Origin: Maricaulis sp036231565
GTDB taxonomy: Bacteria; Pseudomonadota; Alphaproteobacteria; Caulobacterales; Maricaulaceae
Reading direction: 5' to 3'
Assembly (NCBI GenBank): GCA_036231565.1
Contig: JAZAHA010000014.1
Span: forward strand, 1 to 64,000
DNA length: 64,000 nucleotides
Below are positions 1-8,331 of the stretch, one piece after another. Every line of letters begins with the position of its first letter. Position 1 is the stretch's first letter. Both the position numbers and the translations under genes were made by a program. The notes under the pieces are model-generated. The model was not told the origin of the DNA and searched no databases. It saw nothing but the letters and a program-made list of their open reading frames with translations.

Positions 1-93
1 GGCCATCGGCAGGGACGACCGGCAAAAAGCTCGACCGGACCGTCCCCGCCGGTTTCGAGACGGGGCCCGCAAGGGACCCGGGTAAATCTCCGT

Positions 94-160
94 GTGCGGG
101 ATGCCTCCGGCGCCACTCACACAAACATATAAAATCCCGGCTCCGGCCGGCATCCCGCAC
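94..160. repeat. GC-rich inverted repeat downstream of the M48 protease gene
   Basis: Two perfect 12-base arms, GTGCGGGATGCC at 94-105 and its complement at 149-160, enclose about 43 bases. The repeat lies in the 212-base stretch before the stop codon of the minus-strand M48 gene, so it would be at the 3' end of that transcript. It may be a transcript end or stability hairpin or a degenerate copy of the mosaic palindromes seen elsewhere in the window. I see no gene in 1-212. Confidence 0.5.
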
Positions 161-212
161 TCCCTCATACCGCCAGGCGAAACCGCCGTGGCGCCATACC
201 TGCTTGAAAAGG

Positions 213-1232
213 CTAGATTTCGGGAACGCTCGACCGGCCGAGCGCCGGTGTGCCGCCGGCATATTTCACCAGCATCTCGATGCGTTTGGGGATTGGCGGA
301 TGGGTCGCGAACAGGCCCATGAAACCGGTCTTCGGGTTCTCGATGAACATCTCGCGCACCTCGTCGGGTGCATTGGCGATTTCGGCATGGCCGGAAATCT
401 TGTTCAGTGCCGCGATCATGGCATCCGGATTGCGGGTCAGTTCGACCGCGCCGGCATCGGCCATGAATTCACGGCGGCGCGACAGCGAAAAGCGGATCAC
501 GATGGCCAGGACATAGGCGATCACCAGAATGGCCAGCGCCGCCACGATCACCAGCCCGCCCGAGCGGCCGCCGGAACGGCGATCGCCGCCGGATCGCAGA
601 CCGAACCAGAAAATCCGCCGGAAGACGATCTCTGCAACAAAGGAGATGATGCCCACGAAGATGATCGCAATCACCAGCAAGCGCACATCCTTGTGCCGGA
701 TATGCGAGAGCTCGTGCGCCAGCACGGCTTCCAGCTCGGCATCATCGAGCCGCTCGACCAGGCCGCGCGTTACCGTCACCGTATACTGGCCCTCGCGCAG
801 GCCGGAGGCATAGGCATTGAGCGCCGGGGTCTCGATCACAGCCAGGTTGGGCATGGTGAGACCGCGGGAAATGCAGAGATTTTCCAGGAGATTCCAGACG
901 CGTGTCTCGTCCTTGCGGGAGACGCGCCGCGCGCCGGTGGCGGCATTGATGATGGACTGGTGGAAGAACCAGGCGATCACGAACCAGATGCCGGCCAGGC
1001 CCAGCGACCAGGCCGCAATGGACGGCAGCCGGGCGAGTTCGGCGGCAATGAGATCGGGCTGGGTGCCCTTGCCGGCATAGCTGCCGGCAGAAGGGTCTGC
1101 CAGACCGACGGTGAGCCATGTCACCGCCAGCCCGAGCAGGATCAGGAGGACGGGAAACCCGGCCAGCAGCAGGACGGATTTGAGATTATTGTTCCAGATA
1201 TGGGAGCGAAGTCCGGTCGCACCCAGGAACAT
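213..1232 (-). CDS. M48 family membrane zinc metalloprotease (HtpX-like)
   Basis: A 339-residue integral membrane peptidase. The zinc site HELSH is at residues 173-177 and the probable third ligand is Glu255 in an EFMADA motif; both are hallmarks of M48 peptidases such as HtpX, which degrade damaged membrane proteins. Hydrophobic segments are visible near residues 20-42, 75-92, 184-203 and 226-247, so the active site would sit on a membrane-bound domain. A Gly/Arg-rich stretch (about 210-225) separates the last helices. It starts 3 bases after the lemA-like stop codon and the pair is surely co-transcribed; LemA/M48 pairs are common in bacteria. The exact substrate is unknown. It could equally be annotated as htpX, but the length and N-terminal helices are longer than in E. 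coli HtpX (293 residues). Confidence 0.88.
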   Translation of the reverse strand: MFLGATGLRSHIWNNNLKSVLLLAGFPVLLILLGLAVTWLTVGLADPSAGSYAGKGTQPDLIAAELARLPSIAAWSLGLAGIWFVIAWFFHQSIINAATGARRVSRKDETRVWNLLENLCISRGLTMPNLAVIETPALNAYASGLREGQYTVTVTRGLVERLDDAELEAVLAHELSHIRHKDVRLLVIAIIFVGIISFVAEIVFRRIFWFGLRSGGDRRSGGRSGGLVIVAALAILVIAYVLAIVIRFSLSRRREFMADAGAVELTRNPDAMIAALNKISGHAEIANAPDEVREMFIENPKTGFMGLFATHPPIPKRIEMLVKYAGGTPALGRSSVPEI

Positions 1233-1235
1233 GGC

Positions 1236-1787
1236 CTAGAACTGCACCTTCGGGGCACCGCGCTCGGCTTCGCCGACCTCGAAATATTCACGCTGCTTGA
1301 AGCCCATCGAATTGGCGATGACCACGGCCGGGAATTGTTCGGTCGCCGTATTGTATTCGTTGACCGCATTGTTGAAGAAGCGGCGGGCGGCGGCGATCTT
1401 GTTTTCCAGATCCGCCAGCTCGTTCTGCAGCGACAGGAAGTTCTGGTTGGCCTTGAGATCCGGATAGGCTTCGGACAGGGCGAACAGCTGGCGCAGGGCG
1501 CCGGAGAGCATGTTCTCAGCCTCGGCCAGGCCTTTCAGCGAGTTCGCATCGATGGCCTGCTGGCGCGCCTTGGTGACGTTTTCCAGCGTGTCCTTCTCGT
1601 GCGCGGCATAGCCTTTCACCGTCTCCACGATATTGGGCACCAGATCGTGGCGCTGTTTCAGCTGCACATCGATATCGCCCCAGGCCTGGTTGCACGTCTG
1701 CCGCAGCGCGACGAGACGGTTGTAGACCATCACCAGGAAGATACCGATGCCGATCACGAGGATCAGGAGGATAATACCGGCGTCCAT
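1236..1787 (-). CDS. LemA family protein
   Basis: 183 residues with one N-terminal membrane helix (about residues 4-22) followed by a helical domain. The segment from residue 24 (NRLVALRQTCNQAWGDIDVQ) and the following RHDLVPNIVE are the conserved LemA signature. LemA proteins are membrane-anchored with the bulk of the chain outside or in the cytoplasm depending on the species; the biochemical role is not settled. It is the first gene of a two-gene unit with the M48 peptidase, only 3 bases apart, which suggests a joint role in envelope quality control. The start is the ATG at 1787 with GGAGACGAC just upstream. Confidence 0.9.
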   Translation of the reverse strand: MDAGIILLILVIGIGIFLVMVYNRLVALRQTCNQAWGDIDVQLKQRHDLVPNIVETVKGYAAHEKDTLENVTKARQQAIDANSLKGLAEAENMLSGALRQLFALSEAYPDLKANQNFLSLQNELADLENKIAAARRFFNNAVNEYNTATEQFPAVVIANSMGFKQREYFEVGEAERGAPKVQF

Positions 1788-1833
1788 ATGTCGTCTCCTG
1801 TCGGCAGGACGTTGAATGTCTTACGAGACTTAC

Positions 1834-4110
1834 CTATTCCGCCTTCGCCTGTGAAGCGAGGAATTCCGAGCCGCGCGGTGCAAAGCGGAGCGAGCGCGGG
1901 AAGCCGCGCGGCGCCATCTTGCCGGCCTGCGCCCGTTTGGCGGTCCACAATTGCCAGTCTTCCAGATTGAAACGGCGCCCGGCCCCGTCGAGCCAGGTCA
2001 GGCCCTCTTCCGCCGAGAAAGTGGTGGCATCGGCCAGCCTTGCGCCCTTGCCGCCCATCAGGCGCACGCCCTTGCCGCGCGACATCTGGGGGATTTCCTC
2101 CAGCGGGAAGACCAGGAGTTTCTTGTTCTCGCCGATCAGCGCACAGGTATCGCCCATGGCCGGAATGCACAGCAGCGCCTCGTCGCCCGCCATCAGGTTG
2201 AGGATCTGCTTGCCGCCCTTCTTCATGGCGACGCAGTCCTTCTCCTGGATGCGGAAACCGGTATTGCCGGTCGAGGCGACCAGCAGCGTGCGCTCCGGAT
2301 CGTATTTGAACAGGCCGATCGGCGCGGCGTCCTCGGGCAGGTCCACATGCAGCCGCACCGGTTCGCCATGACCGCGCCCGCCCGGCAGTTTGGAGGCTTC
2401 CAGCGTGTAGAACTTCCCGTCCGTCGCGAACATCAGGAGCTTGTCCGTCGTCTCGCACTTCACGGCGAAGGCCGAGCGGTCGCCCTCCTTGAACTTCAGC
2501 TCGGTGACATCGTTGATATGGCCCTTCAGCGCCCGCACCCAGCCCTTTTCGGAGAGAACGGCCGTGATCGGCTCGCGCACCACGAAGGCCTCGATCGGGG
2601 CGTCGCCGGCAATGTCCGGCGCCTCACCGAAAGCCGAGCGGCGGCGGCCCAGCGGGGTGGATTGGGCATAGTGGTCGGCGACCTCGCCGATCTCCTGCCC
2701 CACCTTCTCCCACTGGCGTTCCGTGGAGCCGATCAGCTCCTTCAACACTTTGCGTTCGCCGCGCAGTGCTTCGTCTTCCTTGCGGATTTCCAGCTCTTCC
2801 AGCTTGCGCAGGGCCCGCAGGCGCATGTTCAGGATGGCTTCGGCCTGGCGCTCGGTCAGCGAGAAAGTCTCGATCAGCCTGGCCTTGGGCTCGTCCTCGA
2901 AACGGATGATCCGGATCACCTCGTCCAGATCGGCATAGACGATGAGATAGCCGGCCAGCACTTCCAGCCGGTCTTCCACCTTGGCCAGCCGCGTCTCGGC
3001 CCGGCGCACGGCCACCTCGCGGCGATGCTCCAGCCAGATCTGCAGCGCTTCCTTCAGCCCGATCACCCGCGGCGTGCCGGTCGGGTCGAGCACATTCATG
3101 TTCAGCGAAATGCGGGTTTCCAGATCGGTGAGCTTGAACACCGATTCCATCAGCATTTCCGGATCGACGAGCTTGGATTTCGGCTCCAGCACGAGGCGGA
3201 TATCCTCGGCGCTCTCGTCGAGAATATCGTCCAGCAGCGGCAGCTTCTTGGCATCCATCAGCTGGGCGATGCGCTCGACCAGTTTGGACTTCTGCACCAG
3301 GTACGGGATTTCGGTGATCACCACGCGCCACATGCCGCGGCCGAGATCTTCCTTCTCCCACTTGGCGCGAACGCGGAAACCGCCGCGGCCGGTCTCATAG
3401 GCTTCGCGGATCGATTCCGGCGATTCAACGATCGTGCCGCCGGTCGGGAAGTCCGGCCCTTTCACATGCTTCAGGAGCGCGTCGGTTTCCGTTTCCGGAT
3501 TGTCGATCAGTGCCAAAGCGGCCGCACAGATCTCGGCGACATTGTGCGGCGGAATCGAGGTCGCCATGCCCACGGCGATGCCGGTCGAACCATTCGCCAG
3601 AAGGTTCGGGAAGGCACCGGGCAGGACCAGCGGTTCGCTTTCGGACCCGTCATAGGTCTCCTCGAAATCCACCGTGCCATGCTCGATATCGCGCAGCAGG
3701 AGTTCGGCGGCCTTGGTCAGGCGGGCTTCGGTGTAACGCATGGCCGCTGCGCCATCGCCGTCGATATTGCCGAAATTGCCCTGCCCCTCGACCAGCGGAT
3801 AGCGCGAGGCGAAATCCTGGGCCAGGCGCACCAGCGCGTCATAGACGGCCTGGTCGCCATGCGGGTGATATTTACCGATCACATCGCCGACCACGCGGGC
3901 CGATTTCTTGAAGGCCTGGTCCGGGTTCAGCTTCAGCTCGCGCATGGCGTAAAGCAGGCGCCGGTGTACCGGCTTCAGCCCGTCGCGCGCATCCGGCAGG
4001 GCCCGCTGGGTGATCGTGGAGAGCGCATAGGCGAGATAGCGCCGCGACAGCGCGTCCTCGAACTTCTCCTCGATAATGTGCCCGCCATCCGGATCGAAAT
4101 GATCGCCCAT
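1834..4110 (-). CDS. parC: DNA topoisomerase IV subunit A
   Basis: 758 residues, the usual length for alphaproteobacterial ParC. It forms the A2B2 topoisomerase IV with ParE and decatenates daughter chromosomes through a transient double-strand break. The cleavage-domain start ALPDARDGLKPVHRR (about residues 37-51) and the catalytic tyrosine Tyr126 in AAMRYTEARL are intact; the coiled-coil tower and dimer interface follow. The C-terminal half carries the beta-pinwheel repeats typical of the ParC branch (no GyrA box seen), which separates it from GyrA. It lies 87 bases downstream of recO on the same strand. parE is not in the window. Confidence 0.95.
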   Translation of the reverse strand: MGDHFDPDGGHIIEEKFEDALSRRYLAYALSTITQRALPDARDGLKPVHRRLLYAMRELKLNPDQAFKKSARVVGDVIGKYHPHGDQAVYDALVRLAQDFASRYPLVEGQGNFGNIDGDGAAAMRYTEARLTKAAELLLRDIEHGTVDFEETYDGSESEPLVLPGAFPNLLANGSTGIAVGMATSIPPHNVAEICAAALALIDNPETETDALLKHVKGPDFPTGGTIVESPESIREAYETGRGGFRVRAKWEKEDLGRGMWRVVITEIPYLVQKSKLVERIAQLMDAKKLPLLDDILDESAEDIRLVLEPKSKLVDPEMLMESVFKLTDLETRISLNMNVLDPTGTPRVIGLKEALQIWLEHRREVAVRRAETRLAKVEDRLEVLAGYLIVYADLDEVIRIIRFEDEPKARLIETFSLTERQAEAILNMRLRALRKLEELEIRKEDEALRGERKVLKELIGSTERQWEKVGQEIGEVADHYAQSTPLGRRRSAFGEAPDIAGDAPIEAFVVREPITAVLSEKGWVRALKGHINDVTELKFKEGDRSAFAVKCETTDKLLMFATDGKFYTLEASKLPGGRGHGEPVRLHVDLPEDAAPIGLFKYDPERTLLVASTGNTGFRIQEKDCVAMKKGGKQILNLMAGDEALLCIPAMGDTCALIGENKKLLVFPLEEIPQMSRGKGVRLMGGKGARLADATTFSAEEGLTWLDGAGRRFNLEDWQLWTAKRAQAGKMAPRGFPRSLRFAPRGSEFLASQAKAE

Positions 4111-4197
4111 GCCTCAACGCCTCGTGATTCGTATCCGGTCAGTATAGCCGACACGGCTGGCCACACAGGCTCGGGGCACAGGTTTATTGTGGGCAAG

Positions 4198-4926
4198 CTA
4201 GAGACGTCCGATCCGCTCCAGCTCGGCGATCAGCCGTGTGCGCGCCTCAGGCAGTTGCCGGTCGACCGGCCAGAGGACGCGGCGTTCGAGGAAATAGCCG
4301 GTCAGGTCCAGCCCTTTCGCGATATCGCCTTCGGCAATCTCGCCGGAGCCGCGCATGAAGCCCGGCAATTCCAGCAGCTTGGCCGCATAGGGCGCCGCCT
4401 CCTCGCGGCACACGGCGCGACCGGTGCGCGGCGAGACATGGCTGAGATCCCCGGTCTCTCCGGTTACAGCACATTTCCTGAGATCGAGGCCGTAGCCCAG
4501 ATCCGACAGCAGCCCCGCCTCCCAGCGCACATAAAGCGCCGGCCAGAGATCCTCGTCCTCTAAGGCGGAGAGCAGGAGCTCGAACCCGGCATGCACCGCC
4601 GGATGCGCCTCGCGCTCCGGCAAGGCCATCACGGCGAGGGCGCAGGCTGCATTGAGACCGGCGAGCGCGGCCCGGTCCTCCATCACGCCGCCGGCGCCAA
4701 GATGGTCGGCCTCGATCTGGAACAGGCCGAGATGCTCGGCCAGCCGGGCGCGCCAGCTCACCGTCACCTGATTGCCCGGCTGCAGCACGGGGCGCATGGC
4801 CCGCGATCGCGCACCCTTGACCAGGCCGGCATGCCGGCCCTGGCTCTCGGTCAGGATTTCCACGATGGCACTCGTCTCGCCATGCGGCCGCACCGCGAGG
4901 ACAATGCCCTTGTCACGCCATTCCAT
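4198..4926 (-). CDS. recO: DNA repair protein RecO
   Basis: 242 residues. RecO helps RecR load RecA onto SSB-coated single-stranded DNA in the RecF recombination pathway and anneals complementary strands. The N-terminal OB fold starts MEWRDKGIVLAVRPHGETSAI and continues to about residue 80; the helical C-terminal part includes LRKCAVTG and the segment ELPGFMRGSG. A full four-cysteine zinc motif, present in some RecO proteins, is not visible here (only isolated cysteines). It sits 30 bases downstream of era in the conserved acpS-rnc-era-recO order. Confidence 0.93.
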   Translation of the reverse strand: MEWRDKGIVLAVRPHGETSAIVEILTESQGRHAGLVKGARSRAMRPVLQPGNQVTVSWRARLAEHLGLFQIEADHLGAGGVMEDRAALAGLNAACALAVMALPEREAHPAVHAGFELLLSALEDEDLWPALYVRWEAGLLSDLGYGLDLRKCAVTGETGDLSHVSPRTGRAVCREEAAPYAAKLLELPGFMRGSGEIAEGDIAKGLDLTGYFLERRVLWPVDRQLPEARTRLIAELERIGRL

Positions 4927-4956
4927 GGGAAGACTGTGCAGCGAGTCTCGACGCGC

Positions 4957-5904
4957 CTATACGTCGAAATCCAGGCCGACATCCTTGTAGTGGGAGCGGC
5001 GGGCCATCCATTTGGCGTCGACCTTCACATTGAGGAAGAGATGGACCTTGCAGCCCAGCACCTCTTCCATCTCCTTGCGGGCCGCCTCGCCAATGGCCTT
5101 GATGGCGCTGCCTCCCTTGCCCAGCACGATCGGCTTTTGCGTGTCGCGCTCGACGATGACGGACTGTTCCACCCGGATCGAGCCGTCGCGCAGCTTCTTC
5201 CAGACCTCGGTCTCCACCATGGAGGCGTAGGGCAGTTCCTCGTGCAGGCGCAGATACACTTTCTCGCGCGTGATCTCGGCGGCCAGGATGCGGGAAGGCA
5301 GGTCGGCGACCTGGTCTTCGGGATAGTGCCACACGCCCTCGGGCATCAGGCCGGCGAGGAAAGACTTGAGCTGCTTGACGCCGGAACCGGTCTTGGCGGA
5401 AATCATGAAGACATCGGAATAGACGCCTGTTTCATAGAGCTCCTGCGACATGGCCAGCAGATAATCCCGGTCGATCATGTCGATCTTGTTGAGCGCCAGG
5501 ATCGCCTTGCGGCCGGTCCTGTTCAGACCGTCGATCACGCGCTGGTCGTCCTCGACCATGCGCTTGTCGCCACTCTTGGCACCGCCATGCTCCAGCCGGG
5601 CCCGCGCACCGGCATCAACGACGTGCACGATGGCATCAGCGTCCTCGGCACCGCTCCAGGCCGCTGCCACCATCGACTTGTCCAGCCGCCGCTTGGGCGC
5701 GAACACGCCGGGCGTGTCGACCAGAACGATCTGGCTGGCCCCGTCCAGCGCCACGCCGCGCACGGCGAAACGGGTCGTCTGGACCTTGTGGGTGACGATG
5801 GTGACCTTTTCGCCGACCAGGGCATTGACCAGGGTCGACTTGCCGGCATTGGGCGAACCGATGACCGCGGCAAAGCCGCAGCGGGTTTGGGGCGTGTCAG
5901 ACAT
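4957..5904 (-). CDS. era: GTPase Era
   Basis: 315 residues. Era is an essential GTPase that binds the 3' end of 16S rRNA during small-subunit assembly. The G domain has G1 GSPNAGKST (residues 16-24), switch/G3 DTPG, and G4 NKID; the C-terminal KH domain carries the conserved VLGKGGSAIKAIG RNA-binding loop (about residues 268-280). The gene overlaps the end of rnc by 8 bases, which implies translational coupling. Confidence 0.96.
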   Translation of the reverse strand: MSDTPQTRCGFAAVIGSPNAGKSTLVNALVGEKVTIVTHKVQTTRFAVRGVALDGASQIVLVDTPGVFAPKRRLDKSMVAAAWSGAEDADAIVHVVDAGARARLEHGGAKSGDKRMVEDDQRVIDGLNRTGRKAILALNKIDMIDRDYLLAMSQELYETGVYSDVFMISAKTGSGVKQLKSFLAGLMPEGVWHYPEDQVADLPSRILAAEITREKVYLRLHEELPYASMVETEVWKKLRDGSIRVEQSVIVERDTQKPIVLGKGGSAIKAIGEAARKEMEEVLGCKVHLFLNVKVDAKWMARRSHYKDVGLDFDV

Positions 5905-6583
5905 GCTGTCCTTCGCGTTCGAGAAGTGCGGTGGCCGCAGCGCGTTCGGCGGCCTGTTTGGAACCGCCCTCGCCGATCGCCGGATCGAGCGGCGAGACGG
6001 TGACTTCGACGGTAAAGACGGGACGGTGATCCGGTCCCGAGCGTTCGGTGAGCTGGTAGCGCGGCACGCCGCGTCCGGTACGGGCCGCCCATTCCTGCAG
6101 GGCGGATTTGGGGTTTTCCGGCTTGGCCTTCAGCGCCTCGATGCGCGGTCCCCAGAAACGGTCGTAAAAGGCCTGCGCCGCCGGACGGCCACCATCAAGA
6201 TAGATCGCCGCGATCAGCGCCTCACAGGCATCGCCCAGGATCGAGGTCTTGTTGCGGCCGCCGCCGCGTTCCTCGGACCGGCCCATTTTCAGCGCCTCGC
6301 CCAGCTCGATCGACCGGGCGACATCGGCACAGGCATTCTTGTTCACCAGCGCATTGAGACGCGGCGCCAGCGCGCCCTCGCTGGCCTTGTCGAACAGGCG
6401 GAACAGCGCTTCCGCTGTCATCAGGCCCAGCACCCGGTCGCCGAGGAATTCCAGGCGCTCATAGGAGCGCACGCCCTTGCGGCCATCGCCATAGCTGGCA
6501 TGGGTCAGCGCGCGGTCGATCAGGCTCTTGTCCTTGAAGGCATAGCCGATGCGCGCTTCCAGTTCGCTCTGCGCGTCAGCCAT
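5897..6583 (-). CDS. rnc: ribonuclease III
   Basis: 228 residues. RNase III cleaves double-stranded RNA, including the rRNA precursor. The catalytic signature ERLEFLGDRVLGL lies near residues 42-54 and the second acidic motif (LGDACEALIAAIYLDGG) near 115-131; the C-terminal double-stranded RNA-binding domain (about 155-225) ends with the typical KQAAERAAATALL helix. The gene overlaps both acpS (8 bases) and era (8 bases). In many alphaproteobacteria lepB precedes rnc; it does not here. Confidence 0.96.
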   Translation of the reverse strand: MADAQSELEARIGYAFKDKSLIDRALTHASYGDGRKGVRSYERLEFLGDRVLGLMTAEALFRLFDKASEGALAPRLNALVNKNACADVARSIELGEALKMGRSEERGGGRNKTSILGDACEALIAAIYLDGGRPAAQAFYDRFWGPRIEALKAKPENPKSALQEWAARTGRGVPRYQLTERSGPDHRPVFTVEVTVSPLDPAIGEGGSKQAAERAAATALLEREGQHV

Positions 6584-7004
6584 GGAGCATGCCGTCCAGA
6601 TGGTGGCCCAGCGGACGGGCCTCGATCACCACGAAAGCCTGGGCCCAGGGATGATCGTCGGTGATGGTGATATGGGCATGAGCCTCCATGCCCTGCGGCG
6701 TCAGCATGCGCAGACGCTCCAGCGCCCGCCCCGTGAAGGCGAGCGTCGGCTTGCCGCCGGGCAGGTTGACGACACCGATCTCCTTCCAGGACACGCCGCG
6801 CGCAATCCCGGTACCCAGCGCCTTGGCTCCGGCCTCCTTGGCCGCAAACCGCTTGGCATAGCTGGCCGCCCGCATCCGGCGCGCCTCGGATTTGGCCTGT
6901 TCGATCTCGGTGAAGACGCGCTGCACGAAGCGGTCGCCGAACCGGTCGAGCGACTTCTCGATCCGCCGGATATCCATCAGGTCGGAGCCAAGACCGATGA
7001 TCAT
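6576..7004 (-). CDS. acpS: holo-[acyl-carrier-protein] synthase
   Basis: 142 residues. AcpS transfers 4'-phosphopantetheine from CoA to apo-ACP. The N-terminal GLGSDLMDIRRIE and the motif YAKRFAAKEAGAKALGTG are the two conserved AcpS blocks holding the magnesium and CoA ligands. The start ATG at 7004 shares one base with the pdxJ stop codon, and the 3' end overlaps rnc by 8 bases. Confidence 0.95.
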   Translation of the reverse strand: MIIGLGSDLMDIRRIEKSLDRFGDRFVQRVFTEIEQAKSEARRMRAASYAKRFAAKEAGAKALGTGIARGVSWKEIGVVNLPGGKPTLAFTGRALERLRMLTPQGMEAHAHITITDDHPWAQAFVVIEARPLGHHLDGMLHG

Positions 7005-7750
7005 CAGCTTCGCTCCGCCCGCGCCTCGGCGATCAGGCCGCGCATGGTCTCGACCGTCTCGCGCAGACCGCGGAAGATCGCTTCGCCGATCAGGAAATGG
7101 CCGATATTCAGCTCGGCGATCTCGGGAATGGCGGCGACCGGTTTCACCGTGTCATAGGTCAGGCCGTGGCCGGCATGGACTTCCAGGCCGCGGCCATGGG
7201 CGATGGCTGAGGCCTCGGCCAGCCGTTCCAGCAGGCGTTGCTGCCCGGCCGTGTCGCCGGCCAGTGCGGCCTCGCAATAGGCACCGGTATGCAGTTCGAC
7301 CACGGCGGCGCCCATCGCCTCGGCGACGGCAATCTGCACCGGGTCCGGCTCGATGAAGAGCGAGACGCGGATCCCCGCCTCGCCGAGCTGACGCACGAAG
7401 GGCGCGATGTGATTATGCCCCGCGGCCACATCGAGACCGCCCTCGGTCGTCCGCTCCTCGCGCTTTTCCGGCACGATGCAGCAGGCATGCGGCTTGTGAC
7501 GCAGCGCGATCTCCAGCATTTCCGGAGTCGCGGCCATTTCCAGGTTCAGCGGCAGTTCGATCTCGGCCATCAGCCGGTCGATATCGGCATCGGTGATGTG
7601 GCGGCGGTCTTCGCGCAGATGCGCCGTAATCCCGTCCGCCCCGCTCTCGGCGGCCTGCCGCGCCGCACGCACGGGATCGGGATGAGCCCCGCCGCGGGCA
7701 TTCCGGATCGTCGCCACATGGTCGATATTGACGCCGAGACGCACCGTCAT
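7004..7750 (-). CDS. pdxJ: pyridoxine 5'-phosphate synthase
   Basis: 248 residues from the ATG at 7750 (MTVRLGVNIDHVATIRNARG). PdxJ condenses 1-deoxy-D-xylulose 5-phosphate with 3-amino-2-oxopropyl phosphate to give pyridoxine 5'-phosphate, the last step in DXP-dependent vitamin B6 synthesis. The start RLGVNIDHVATIRNARG, the ITAHLREDRRHI block and the ELHTGAY block are characteristic. A longer open frame extends upstream but its extra residues are low-complexity and overlap pyrE, so I chose the start that overlaps the pyrE stop by 4 bases. Confidence 0.94.
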   Translation of the reverse strand: MTVRLGVNIDHVATIRNARGGAHPDPVRAARQAAESGADGITAHLREDRRHITDADIDRLMAEIELPLNLEMAATPEMLEIALRHKPHACCIVPEKREERTTEGGLDVAAGHNHIAPFVRQLGEAGIRVSLFIEPDPVQIAVAEAMGAAVVELHTGAYCEAALAGDTAGQQRLLERLAEASAIAHGRGLEVHAGHGLTYDTVKPVAAIPEIAELNIGHFLIGEAIFRGLRETVETMRGLIAEARAERS

Positions 7751-8331
7751 GCCAGTCCGCGGCTCCCGGGCTTGATCGCCGGAATGGCTTCCAGTTCCGG
7801 CGGCAGTTGGTCGGCCGGATAGGCCGGCACCTTGTATTCGGTCAGCGCGATCAGCGGCACACCGACATCGGCCTCGCCGCCGGACCGGTCCACCAGGCAG
7901 GCCTCGGCCAGCACGGTGGCGCCGGTCGCCTGGATCGCCTCGATGCATTCGCGCGAAGAAAGCCCCGTGGTGACGATATCCTCGACCACCAGAACCTTGT
8001 CGTCAGCGGAAAGTTCGAAACCGCGGCGCAGGGTGAATTCACCGTTCTCGCGCTCGACATAGAGGGCTTTCAGCCCCATCTGGCGCGCCGTTTCATAGCC
8101 GGGGACAATGCCGCCGACAGCGGGCGAGACGATCACGGTAGGCTGTTCGGAGAGCTCGGCCTTCACCTTGTCAGCGAGCGCGCGGCACAGTTTTTCCGTC
8201 CGGGCCGGATCGGCGAACACTTTGGCCTTCTGCAGGAAGACCGGGCTGCGCAGGCCCGAAGACAGGATGAAATGGCCTTCAAGCAGGGCGCCGGCGGCGC
8301 GGAATTCGGCCAGAACCTCGTCGCGTGTCAT
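7747..8331 (-). CDS. pyrE: orotate phosphoribosyltransferase
   Basis: 194 residues. PyrE joins orotate and PRPP to form OMP in pyrimidine synthesis. The PRPP-binding motif VLVVEDIVTTG is at about residues 115-125, and the N-terminal GHFILSSGLRSPVF block is the orotate-side loop. The start codon directly follows the stop of the rsh gene (no gap), so the two are translated from one message. Confidence 0.94.
   Translation of the reverse strand: MTRDEVLAEFRAAGALLEGHFILSSGLRSPVFLQKAKVFADPARTEKLCRALADKVKAELSEQPTVIVSPAVGGIVPGYETARQMGLKALYVERENGEFTLRRGFELSADDKVLVVEDIVTTGLSSRECIEAIQATGATVLAEACLVDRSGGEADVGVPLIALTEYKVPAYPADQLPPELEAIPAIKPGSRGLA

Noticed and set aside
204..4563. Long plus-strand open frames (204-1970 and 1951-4563) opposite the M48, lemA, parC and recO genes
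   Set aside because: They mirror the codon pattern of real genes on the other strand; their products are rich in His, Gln, Gly and Arg and show no domain. This is the usual effect of high GC at third positions.
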